Positions 54,456 through 64,000 of a stretch of 64,000 nt of DNA are shown here, one piece after another. Each line of letters starts with the position of its first letter. Position 1 is the first letter of the stretch. This stretch comes from Aegilops tauschii subsp. strangulata. Taxonomy: Eukaryota; Streptophyta; Magnoliopsida; Poales; Poaceae. The notes beneath the pieces are model-generated. The model ran no database searches and was not told the origin of the DNA. It saw only the letters and a program-made list of their open reading frames with translations. The stretch is from positions 141,681,207-141,745,206 of the forward strand of contig NC_053037.3 in NCBI RefSeq assembly GCF_002575655.3, written 5' to 3'. Made by a program: the position numbers and the translations under genes.

Positions 54456-57400
54456 TGTGACTCCCCCGATTTGACCGTACACTAATCATGCACGCAAATG
54501 TGTACGACCAAGATCAGGGACTCACGGGAAGATATCACAACACAACTCTAAAACATAAATAAGTCATACAAGCATCATAATACAAGCCAGGGGCCTCGAG
54601 GGCTCGAATACAAGTGCTCGATCACAGACGAGTCAGCGGAAGCAACAATATCTGAGTACAGACATAAGTTAAACAAGTTTGCCTTAAGAAGGCTAGCACA
54701 AAAGTAGCAACGATCGAAGAGGCAAGGCCTCCTGCCTGGGACCTCCTAACTACTCCCGGTCGTCGTCAGCGGCCTGCACGTAGTAGTAGGCACCTCCAGT
54801 GTCGTAGGTGTCGTCGTCGACGGTGGCGTCTGGCTCCTGGACTCCAACATCTGGTTGCGACAACCAGATAGATAGAAAAAGGGGGAAAGAGGGAGAGAAG
54901 CAACCGTGAGTACTCATCCAAAGTACTCGCAAGCAAGGAGCTATACTACATATGCATGGGTATATGTGTAAAGGGGCATATCAGTGGGCTGAACTGCAGA
55001 ATGCCAGAATAAAAAGGGGGGATAGCTAGTCCTGTCGAAGACTACGCTTCTGGCCATCTCCATCTTGCAGCAGGTAGAAGAGAGTAGATTGAAGTCCTCC
55101 AAGTAGCATCGCATAGCATAATCCTACCCGGCGATCCCCTCCTCGTCGCCCTGTTAGAGAGCGATCACCGGGTTGTATCTGGCACTTGGAAGGGTGTGTT
55201 TTATTCGGTATCCAGTTCTAGTTGTCATAAGGTCAAGGTACAACTCCAGGTCGTCCTTTTACCGAGGGACACGGCTATTCGAATAGATAAACTTCCCTGC
55301 AGGGGTGCACCACATAACCCAACACGCTCGATCCCATTTGGCCGGACACACTTTTCTGGGTCATGCCCGGCCTCGTAAGATCAACACGTCGCAGCCCCAC
55401 CTAGGCTCAACAGAGAGGTCAGCACGCCGGTCTAAACCTATGCGCGCAGGGGTCTGGGCCCATCGCCCTATGCACACCTGCACGTTGCGTACGCGGCCGG
55501 AAGCAGACCTAGCCCCCTTAATACAAGCGCGAGCTTACGGTCCAATGCGGCGCGCGCCACTCAGTTGCTGACGTCAAAAGAGCTTCGGCTGATACCACGA
55601 CGTCGGGATACCCATAACTACTCCCACGTAGATGGTTAGTGCGTATAGACCAAATGGCCAGACTCAGATCAAATACCAAGATCTCGTTAAGCGTGTTAAG
55701 TAACCGCGAACGCCGACCAGGGCCAGGCCCACCTCTCACCTAGGCAGTCTCAACCTGCCCTGTCGCTCCGCCACAAAGATCCACTCACGGGTACTCCTAC
55801 GAGCCGACCCGACTTTAGTCATCTCATGTGTCATGTATATGGTATATAAGTATATACCCGTGATCACCGCCCAGGTGATCACGGCCCGATAGTATAGCAC
55901 AGCAGACGGACAAGAATGTAGGGCCACTGATGGAAAACTAGCATCCTATACTAAGCATGTAGGATTGCAGGTAAAGGTAACAACAGTAGTAGCAAGGATA
56001 GGCTATGCATCAGGATAGGATATCGAAAGCAGTAACATGCTACACTACTCTAATGCAAGCAGAATAGAGAAGAGTAGGCGATATCTGGTGATCAAGGGGG
56101 GGGGGGCTTGCCTGGTTGCTCTGGCAAGTAGGAGGGGTCGTCGACTCCGTAGTCGAACTGGGCAGCAGCAGTGTCGGTCTCGTAGTCTACCAGAGAGAAG
56201 AGGGGGGAAGAAACAGTAAATACAATGCAAACATAAGCATGACGATGCGTGACATGAAAATGAGCGGTGCTAGGTGTGACCTAACGCGACAGTAGATGGT
56301 ACCGGTGAAGGGGGGAAACAACCGGGAGGTATTCCCGATGTTTCGCGTTTTCGGTCAGACGGACCGGAGGGGGAAAGTTGCTAGTTCGATAGGTTAGGGA
56401 GGTGTGGTGGACGAACGGACTGCGTATTCGGATTCGTCTCGTCGTTCTGAACAACTTTCATATAGAAAACATTTTCATCCGAGTTACGGTTTAAAAGATA
56501 TGAATTTTCAAAGTTTATTTGAATTTCTGGAATTATTTGAATTAAGCAAAATTGAATTATGACGTCAGCATGCGGCAATGCTGACGTCAGCAGGTCAACA
56601 GAGCGACTGACCAGGTCAAACTGACCAGTGGGCCCCATCTGTCATAGACAGTGGGCTAACAGAAGATTAAACTAATTAATTTTTAATTAATTAACTACTG
56701 GGCCCACCTGTCAGTGAGTGATTAGATTAATTAATTAGTTTTAATTATAAAAACATTTTTCTTTTCTTTTTTTTTTAATTTTGCGGCGGGGCCCGCATGT
56801 CAGTGACTGGGCCTGCCCAGTCAGCAGTTGACTGGGTCAACCCAGTCAACTGGGACCCACGGGGCCCATTGGCAGTGGCCCTGGGGTGGCCCCAGGCCAG
56901 CCACGTCGGCGGCCGGCGCCGGAGCAACTCCGGCGACCAAAACAGCGGCGGTCCCTTGCCGGAGTTGGCCGGAAACGCGCGACGGGGCTCGGGGAGGAGC
57001 GGGGCTAGGCCCATTCGAAGGAGCTCGCAGCGCCGCATCCAGTGGTGGCCGGGGCTTCACCGGACTTGGCCGGAATCGGCCGGCGAGCGGCGGAGGCGGC
57101 GGCGCGCACGGGTGCCCGACGGAAACGAGGCTACGGCGGGCTATCGAGCAAGCAGAGGGGCTGGGGGGCTTCTACGCGAGGTGGGGAGTGCAACGGGCTT
57201 GAGCCCGTGACCAAAAGGTCACCGGAGCCTTGTCGGCGGCGAGCTCAGCGGCGAGGCGTTCGGGCGCGCGTGGGGAAGCAGCTAGGGGGCGCACGAGAGA
57301 GAAAGGACAGGGGAGGAGGGGGAGAGGCTCACCGCGAGGCTGTAGGGGGACGGCAGCGTGCTCGGGGAGGCTCGTCGGAGGCGAAACGGGGCGGCGATCG

Positions 57401-58165
57401 ACGGCGGCCGTGCGGGGAAGAAGAGCTCGGGGAGGTCGTTGCAGTGGCTCCGAGCTTCAACGGAGAGGCGGAGGTGGGGTAGTCGAGGGCGGCGACGGCG
57501 CACGACACGGCGAAGTGGCGATTGGGGCACGGTGGCCGCGGGAACGACGGTGAACGGCGGCGACCGCGTCGGGCGTGGGGAAGGAAGGAGCGGCGCGGAT
57601 CTGGGGGGGAGAAGAGAGAGGCGCAGAGGCCGAGAGGAGAGCGGGGGCGAGTGGGAGAGAGGCCCGAGGAGGCGGGGGGTACTGGCGCCCTTATCCTCCC
57701 CGTCGCCGGCGAGGTGGTGCGGCGGGGACTGCCCCTGTTCCGACCCCGGTCGGGGGAACAGGGCAGGGGCGAGTGGGAGAGGTGGGCTGGGCCGGGGGTC
57801 GGCCCAGTTGGGCCAGGGGTGCTGTGGGGGGAGGGGGGGCTTCTCCTTTTTCTTTTTCTTTGTCTGTGTTCTTTTGCATTTTCTTTTTATTTGTTTATTT
57901 TCTTTTCTGTTTTATTTCATTTAAAAGTATTTAGGTATTTTATAACAATGTGTTTTCTCCATCATAATTACCAGTGTATTATTTGGCATCCACCGAACAT
58001 TTCTGTTTGAATTTTTGAAAACTTTTATTTTCCACTTTAAATTTAATTAAAGTTTGAATTAGGAGTTTGAAAAGAAATGTGTTCCAAATGTGATCAAGCC
58101 CTGTTTAGCAACATGACTAGCTTAATCACAGAGGGTTACTGTAGCATGATTCTCGGGGTGTTACA
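54456..58165 (-). repeat. 5' LTR of element II
   Basis: Near-identical partner of 46877-50577, with the same palindromes at 55858-55884 and 56561-56590. Differences are mostly single substitutions plus small indels in G runs and GGC repeats. Confidence 0.92.
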
Positions 58166-58423
58166 CCTAGGCCTCGCCGTCATCCACCGCCTTGGTGCTC
58201 TCGGCGCGGCGTGGTCAACGACCGACTTCCATCGGAAGAGTACTGTACGTGGAGAGGCTGACAGCTGGGTCCATGGCCACATCCCAGTTTTTTGTGATTT
58301 ACCAAGTAAGTCGTTTTGTCAGGCCTGTTGGGCTACAAATCTTTCAAGACGAGGAGAGCTTCATTCGACTGGCCGAGAAAATGGTCTATCAATAATGAGA
58401 AATGGGTTGTACATTTAAAACAA
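58166..58423 (+). repeat. Second locus of the A/B/C repeat family, right part
   Basis: Starts with the second CCTAG. It continues GCCTCGCCGTCATCCACCGC, ACTGTACGTGGAGAGGCTGA, the GTGATTTACCAAGTAAGTCG block and GGGCTACAAATCTTTCAAGA. It stops within the AT-rich spacer (GAAATGGGTTGTACATTTAA), where the Helitron begins. Confidence 0.85.
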
Positions 58424-58523
58424 CTAGTTGTGTACCCGTGCATTGCCACGGGATAACATGTAAATTTTACGACATAACTTATTGATTGAATGTGTTTTAT
58501 TTGAACCGAGAGGTTAGAAACTA

Positions 58524-58636
58524 CTTCCTCCGTCCGGAAATACTTGTCGTGGAAATGGATGTATCTAGACGTATTCTAGTTCTAGATACATCCAATTTTA
58601 TCTATTTGTGCGACAAGTATTTCCGGACGGAGGGAG
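58524..58636. mobile_element. Stowaway MITE, 113 bp
   Basis: Opens CTTCCTCCGTCCGGAAATAC and ends GTATTTCCGGACGGAGGGAG, with TA at 58522-58523 and 58637-58638. The inner arms are CTAGATACATCC-type. It is nested within the Helitron. Confidence 0.9.
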
Positions 58637-59639
58637 TATGAAAAAGAACGTCACCATCTATATGGTGCTTCCTCCCCCCACCCCAGCCCCCCTCTCATTC
58701 AATGTCATCCCATTACATGTGTGATATTTCATCATCATCCCTGAGCTTTTTCTAGTTCTGACGATTACCTAACGAAATTCACGTTGCCTCGTGTTCCATA
58801 TTATCGCATCTAATGTCTATCACTTAGATGGATAATAACAATGAATGTGCTGCTGGCCTCAACTTCACCTCAAACTACACAGGACACAAAGACCTTGACT
58901 CCACTCTATGAAAAGGTCGTCAACCATGAACGATCTTGAGCTCCACACCACTCTTATGTCACTCTAGTGCAGTTTAACATGCACCCTCTTACCCCTGTTT
59001 TCACATGAGAGGTAAGAGTACATAATAGATCTGAGCCGTTGATCTCATTAATTAGTGGTGTGATTAACTCTTACCTTTTTACCTCACATGTAAAAAAAGG
59101 GATAAAAGGGAGCATGTTAAAATTTTCCATCGCTGTATGTGTGAAACAACAATGGTAACCAGAACTTTTGTGAGAAATTTCCTTTAGACGCAATATAGTA
59201 GGCCACGGTGAACTTGTGTGATTAAGTTCCTTGAAAACACGATATAGTTGGATACGTTGCAAATCCTTTTAAGGAAACTCAACTGGTGCTTAGTTTGTCA
59301 TTCTAATTCAGTATTGGAGTTCAATATGATTGAACAGAAGCTAACTAAAAGTAGGTAGTGTTGCCATATTAGTGGTATGCTTGTTTGAATATTTGAAAAG
59401 ATCTATTGCCTGAAAACCCTGTAAGCGCCCCCTTCTAAATAAATGTGAATGGAAGAGAATAATGTTTCAAAAGTTTCTTACCAGCTCTAAGACACTGCAA
59501 CTTGTGCATGCTCATGTACATAGCCGACAAGTCAATAACAAAATCAGATGTACATTTCTAACAAATAAAATAGTTCTCTAATGAGATAAGTATCACTCGA
59601 TCAACCTGTAGGGATAATCTGATATGGAACCAATTGTGC

Positions 59640-59668
59640 GTGTGTGCGCGCGCGCGTGCATGTGTGTG
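59640..59668. repeat. GT/GC microsatellite
   Basis: Alternating purine-pyrimidine run (GTGTGTGCGCGCGCGCGTGC). Confidence 0.85.
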
Positions 59669-59675
59669 ACTACTA

Positions 59676-59833
59676 CTCCCTCTGTTCCTAAATATAAGTT
59701 TTTTTGACATTTCAAATAGACTACAACATACGGGTGTACGTAGACATATTTTAAAGTGTAGATTAATTCATTTTGCTATGTATGTAGTCACTTGTTGGAA
59801 TCTCTAAAAAGACTTATATTTTGGAACGGAGGA
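59676..59833. mobile_element. Stowaway MITE, first of a tandem pair
   Basis: CTCCCTCTGTTCCTAAATAT at the left and ATATTTTGGAACGGAGGA at the right, with a TA at 59674-59675. The right end is imperfect (GGAGGAAAAAG), so its duplication is not clean. Confidence 0.8.
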
Positions 59834-59845
59834 AAAAGACATATA

Positions 59846-60000
59846 CCTCCGTTCCTAAATGTAAGTCTTTTTAGAGATTCCACTACAAACTACATACGGA
59901 TGTATATAGACATATTTTATAGTGTAGATTCACTCATTTTGCTCCGTATGTAGTCCATAGTGGAATCTCTAAAAAGACATATATTTAGGAACGGAGGAAG
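59846..60000. mobile_element. Stowaway MITE, second of a tandem pair
   Basis: CCTCCGTTCCTAAATGTAAG to ATATTTAGGAACGGAGGAAG, with TA at 59844-59845 and 60001-60002. It shares long stretches with the first copy (ACATATTTTA-AGTGTAGATT, GAATCTCTAAAAAGAC), so both belong to one family. Confidence 0.85.
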
Positions 60001-60002
60001 TA

Positions 60003-62240
60003 CAACGCTACTTTGTACAGTCTAAAACATGTATATGTATTGATTGTGAGGCTGCAAAAAAAGAGTATAATGGGTCCTTGTATGTCTATTTAAATTCATA
60101 TACCCGGTGAAGTGTGTAAGGTTGAACCAAACTGTAGGCCATCACTACACTACTCTAAGAGGTGGCTTATTACTGAATTAAAGATGTTGGCATTTAGTGC
60201 ATAAGTAAATACAGAAAGCACAATGATAACATAGCTGCAGAGCCACATCATAAAAAAGTATATTATATTACCACTTTGCCATATTTATTCACAGTTAAGA
60301 GGGAGAATGATAGATCCATCACCAGCCGCAGAAGAATAGAAAGGAAGTAACACTAATTCTCATATCTTGAACCAGTGTGCTGCCGTGACCCGTCACTAAG
60401 GTCAAACGTTATTCCCCATCGCCACCGCCACACTGCTGTTCTGCCCCTGCTACTGAATCGAGGCCGAGTGACATGCACACAGTGGTGCACTGCGGTCATG
60501 AGGAAAGGCAACCCAAATTTTGTCTTAATTCGCTCTATCTCATAATCCCTCGCCTTCAGTAGGTTGTATAGCTTCTTGTACTCTACAATATGATAGCACA
60601 TGACATGAGAATTAATGATAGCACATAGTGACATGAGAATTAGTGGTACTGCATGTCTGCTTCAGGAAGCTTGTTTTCTAGCATGTCATCAAAACACCTA
60701 AACAACAATTATCATTAATAATTGTTATTTCCTTGTAATCAAACAACAAAGGAGCTGCTCGATCAAGTATTTTCCAAGCCAATTCAACCAACAATGTTGA
60801 ATGGTTTTGCACTACTGAAATTGGTCATGACCATCTTCAATCTGAAGGAGCACGTCTCAAAATTAATTAAGGAAAACTTGCACAAGCATTAGTAGTCTAG
60901 TACTATGATCTAGGGGCTATTGATCTTAAAAACAAGTGTAACCAAATTCAAGCATAAAAAGCTGAACCAAACATCTCCACTCCATTGCCAAGTACAAACA
61001 AGCTGTCTATGTACGAATCTCATCTCCCCCTCCTGAAAAAAATGTTGAAATCGTGGTACTGGTAGCACAAAAAATGCATGTTCGATCGCACTAAGCCTAT
61101 GAGTGACTCTACTGATTGCTAGCAATCACTGACGATATTACCCTAACAAAATCTCTCCCCAGCAATCCGTTTAACTTGCATAGAGAAGAACCGCCTTTCA
61201 AATGACGTGCTCAAACTAATACATAATTCAGTTTGCATGCATTTACTAAAATCGAATTGTCTAATGCATGCACATTCTCACTGGCGCTGCTTATAGAGAA
61301 GCTAAATACATAATTTATTATCCAGACTAATTTTTTGCGATCAGTGAGGTTAATAGTCCCCAAATCTGGCTGAAGCCAGCATCATGGATATTTCTAGATT
61401 GTGTAAACATTTACTGCCGGGAAAAAAATGTAAACACCTCTGCTCCTCCTTGACATCTGTCGCCGTCTCCACTACCATGTCATTGGGTCGTGGTCAGTGT
61501 GGCGGAGGACGAACTCGATCTAAGCCATTAAAAATGTATGATACAAAAACAAAGCACTCCATCCGTTTGCCTAAAATGGATCTGTATGAAAATTCTTGTA
61601 GTTCTTAAGTATTTCACAAATCTCGGCAGCAAGTAACCATCAATGTTGAGACTCCTTCAATATCTGCACCACCTCTGTTCATAAGTAATTGAAATATAAA
61701 ATTAAATTCAATATAATAAAAACTGAGTGACCTGAAAGTGGATTTTAAAACATTCGAATGGAAATGTCACGAGGATTGCTTTCCCAATCTTCAGAAATTG
61801 AAACATGTATCATCATCAAAATTCAGTTACAGAGTTCAATTTCATATTTCAGGTTCTCCCAGAAAACATGATAACGCAGAGGCTTCAATCTAAATCCATA
61901 AGTGACTAATTTCAAGTGTGGGGTACTAAGCATTCCAACTGTGAAACTAAATTCAATCCAGACCGAAATACAGAAGAACTAAATAAGGTTCATCTTGGCA
62001 TAGATAAACCACAACTTTTAGAAGTGCAAGGCATTGGAAATTCATCTCCAGAACATCGAAAACCCAAAGTAAGTTGCGAAATATTTCCAAACATCTAGAG
62101 CAAAATTGTCTGAGTTTCTGACGCATTATCCACTGAATTACCTCAACAACTGCATCCAGTAGCAGCCACCCAAAAATATCTCCCGAATACATCCTCGCAG
62201 AAAAACCCCTAGTGCTTAGCTCAAATCAGCATGAAACTAC
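60003..62240. other. Helitron interior, no gene recognised
   Basis: AT-rich sequence. A minus-strand frame at 60353-60634 (93 codons, containing LLKARDYEIERIKTKFGLP) is the only one that looks protein-like, but it matches nothing I know. It could be a captured exon. Confidence 0.35.
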
Positions 62241-62244
62241 ATGA

Positions 62245-62908
62245 GGATCCAATTCCAACCAAAGCAATCTAACGGGGAAGGGAGACGGTGGAGATGCAGA
62301 GGCCCAGGCCACGATGCGCACCTTGGCCTCCTCGATCAGATAGTCAATACTCCCTGTCGCCTCCGCTCCATGGCTCGGCCACTCATCACAAGTGGTGGAG
62401 GAAGATGCCCACAGTGGTCAGCCCGTCCTGGCTGTGCAAGCGGCCCCGGATCCGGGAGTGGTCCAACCTGTGCATGGCGCTGCTACTCCTTTCCGCCGGG
62501 TTGTGGATCCCAGCGGCATCAAGGTAGGAGAAGAGCTATGCACAACCGCGTCGCTCGTGATGATACATGAACGGCGGACCAGGTTGAGGCCCTCATCAAA
62601 CTCGTGATCTGACTCAGAGTACAAGCCCATTGAAGCGGCGACTGTGGTGTTGGCAGAGGTGGAGCTAGCAGCTTGTAGGGGAATGAAGAAGCTTCATCCG
62701 CGGCCATGATGCAGACGAGCGGCGACCGATTTTTCTCGGGAGACCAGGAGGGAGACGGGGAATACTGGATCGGGGCGAGGAGGTTGCGAGGATGGAGACG
62801 TGGGACGTGTGTTCGTGAACTTCGTGGGTAGCGGCTGTTTTTTTGCGGGGATGGTTTTTTTTTGGCTAATTTTTTTCGCGCGGGACACGTCGAGGTGGGG
62901 AAGGACAC
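62245..62908 (-). pseudogene. Possible captured gene fragment in the Helitron
   Basis: A GC-rich island near the Helitron 5' end, unlike the AT-rich remainder. On the minus strand an ATG at about 62707 begins MAADEASSFPYKLLAPPLP, and open frames continue in two phases to about 62420. Gene fragments near the 5' end are common in plant Helitrons. I cannot name a parent gene, and no complete frame exists. Confidence 0.3.
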
Positions 62909-62976
62909 ATGCCATCGAGGGGTCGGAGGGAGGTCGAACCATCACGACGTTTGATTCTCCTTTAATAGTAGATAGA

Positions 62977-64000
62977 TACAGAGGCTAGCCAACTCGCTCT
63001 GAGGGAGCTCCCTTGATTTCCTGCTTCGTTGGCCGTTGGATCATGGTCAATTTGATCTTTGACTTCATTTGGGCCGTTAGATGCTCGCTGCTCTTGCTGG
63101 TGGTTTTGACCGCGTGGTAAGTTTACATGGCCAATGACCGGTGGGCTCGTGTTCTGTGCCTGTTGGCTGGGTGAGCCGTTTCGAGGTGCGGGTGCGCCCT
63201 CTCCCCGCACGCCGCGTGCGCGTCGCGCCATTTGCGGGGGCGTGGGTAACGCTGCCCTCGAAACCCCCCTCGGCCCAATCCAATCGCCCGCACGCCGCAA
63301 CCCTTCCTCCCTCCTTGATCTCTCTCTCTCTCAGCCGCCACGAACCCTAGCCCCTTTTCCTACGATCCCGCGGTCGCTGCCCTTGCTCCATCCGACCTCC
63401 CTCGTCAGCCGCCGCCGCTATGGCTCCTCCGTCCTCCGACTATGTCTCCGCAATTCATCCTCCATCCCTTTCTGCTCGAGGTGCTCATCGGCCCAGGTCG
63501 TGAGGAAGCCGCGTGAGGAGGAGCCCAGGTCGCGAAGCCGCGTGAGGAGGAGAGACCTCGCCCGAGAAGCTGTGGGAGGAGGGCCTCAACCAGAGAGGAG
63601 CGGCTGCCAGCCATGTAGTCGGCTCAGCTCGACGCCGTCCTTGGCGTCCGGGCCGCGGCAGACCCTAGCGCCATCCTTCAGGAGTCTTCACGACCTCCAG
63701 GTGCGCATGTGAGTCCCAACCATCTCACTCTCTCTTTCTCCCGCACACTTTCTCTCTCTCTCGTTTTGTCTTTGAGGTTGCAGATGCGAGCACTAGCTGT
63801 TTGTAAAAATGCTAAGTAGGACTGCTTAGAGGAGTATAGTATGTGTGTTGGAGAGAGAGGGATGGAAAATATGTGACTGGAACAAGTGGAGAAGAGTAAA
63901 CTGCACTGGATCCACATACTTTCTCCAGCTCCCTTCAAAGCTAATGTATTTGGCCCCACCACTTTATATACACCAAGAGATAAACTGTCAATTTGTCTTA
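62977..64000 (+). other. GC-rich, gene-5'-end-like sequence without a supported ORF
   Basis: 63,290-63,420 looks like a grass 5' leader (CTCTCTCTCTCTCAGCCGCC, ACGAACCCTAGCC). It is followed by an ATG at 63420 whose frame closes after about 27 codons. A 30-bp block (CCCAGGTCG, then GCCGCGTGAGGAGGAG) is duplicated at about 63493 and 63524. A longer frame from 63134 runs through the leader and has no recognisable domain. This may be the first exon of a gene extending right, or a relic. Confidence 0.3.

Larger units (their letters stand above)
46877..58165 (-). mobile_element. Element II: non-autonomous LTR retrotransposon with a novel ORF
   Basis: An 11.3-kb element on the minus strand, with CCTAG duplications and LTRs of 3,701 bp (46877-50577) and 3,710 bp (54456-58165). 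The orientation is set by a canonical tRNA-Met primer site next to the right LTR and a polypurine tract next to the left LTR. On its sense strand the LTR begins TGTAACACCCCGAGAATCAT and ends GGGGGAGTCACA. By eye the LTRs differ at roughly 1% of positions, with most differences in the GC-rich half, so the insertion is recent. The 3.9-kb interior has no recognisable gag, protease, reverse transcriptase or integrase, only one intact ORF at the gag position. Mobilisation would need enzymes from another element. Confidence 0.92.
58424..62976 (-). mobile_element. Probable non-autonomous Helitron, 4.55 kb
   Basis: On the minus strand the element starts TCTATCTACTATTAAAGGAG (5' end at 62976, preceded by A). 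It ends with the hairpin CCCGTG-GCAATG-CACGGG (58435-58452), 7 nt of spacer, then CTAG (58424-58427) and T. These are Helitron 5' TC and 3' hairpin-CTRR termini with insertion between A and T. No Rep or helicase frame is visible, so it would depend on other Helitrons. The right flank does not continue the repeat unit present on the left, so either the left unit was already truncated or one boundary is misplaced. Confidence 0.65.

Noticed and set aside
46872..58170. Plus-strand orientation for element II
   Set aside because: The tRNA-Met primer site and polypurine tract are only in correct position on the minus strand, and the intact ORF is also on the minus strand.

Overview
This is a plant nuclear window, most likely from a Triticeae grass (wheat, Aegilops, rye or barley). 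The evidence is Stowaway MITEs with CTCCCTCCGT termini and TA duplications, Ty3/gypsy elements with multi-kilobase LTRs opening with TGTAACACCCC, Helitron ends, a CACTA terminus, and sparse intron-containing genes of the F-box and NAC type. There is no bacterial or organellar signature: no operons, CRISPR, tRNA or rRNA were recognised.

Layout. 0-15 kb is a relatively gene-rich island. It holds a decayed GC-rich ORF (1.5-1.9 kb), an intact intronless 3'-5' exonuclease gene on the minus strand (4.9-5.65 kb), a possible spliced transcript with a good TATA box (9.4-10.75 kb), a decayed minus-strand two-exon gene (11.4-12.2 kb) and a divergently arranged F-box/FBD gene (13.1-14.8 kb). A promoter-like segment recurs four times in this island.

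15.7-28.5 kb is a complete Ty3/gypsy chromovirus-type LTR retrotransposon (element I, plus strand, 5-bp target duplication TGACA). It has a frameshift, a nonsense codon and missing key residues, so it is no longer autonomous. It sits inside a copy of an unclassified repeat family. The main body of that family follows at 28.7-39.5 kb as a tandem higher-order array: about 2.37 kb per repeat, three related subunits A, B and C per repeat, and shorter ~65-bp periodicities inside each. The array runs into minisatellites and a CACTA-type terminus at 41.25 kb.

41.3-45 kb is a second gene island: an F-box/DUF295 gene with one intron and one in-frame stop, and a short NAC gene that encodes only the DNA-binding domain. 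45.2-58.4 kb is another copy of the unclassified repeat, split by element II (46,877-58,165; minus strand; target duplication CCTAG). Element II is a non-autonomous LTR retrotransposon with nearly identical 3.7-kb LTRs. Instead of gag-pol it carries one intact ORF whose N-terminal half looks like a double-stranded-RNA-binding fold. 58.4-63.0 kb is a probable non-autonomous Helitron with three MITEs inside. The last kilobase resembles the GC-rich 5' end of a gene, without a convincing ORF.

How the parts relate. The two LTR elements appear to be one lineage: they share the first 12 LTR bases, the tRNA-Met-type primer site, and a palindrome just before the polypurine tract. A partner relationship, in which an intact relative of element I supplies enzymes to elements such as II, is a reasonable inference but is not shown by the sequence. 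All identities and ages below were judged by eye; no alignment or database search was run.
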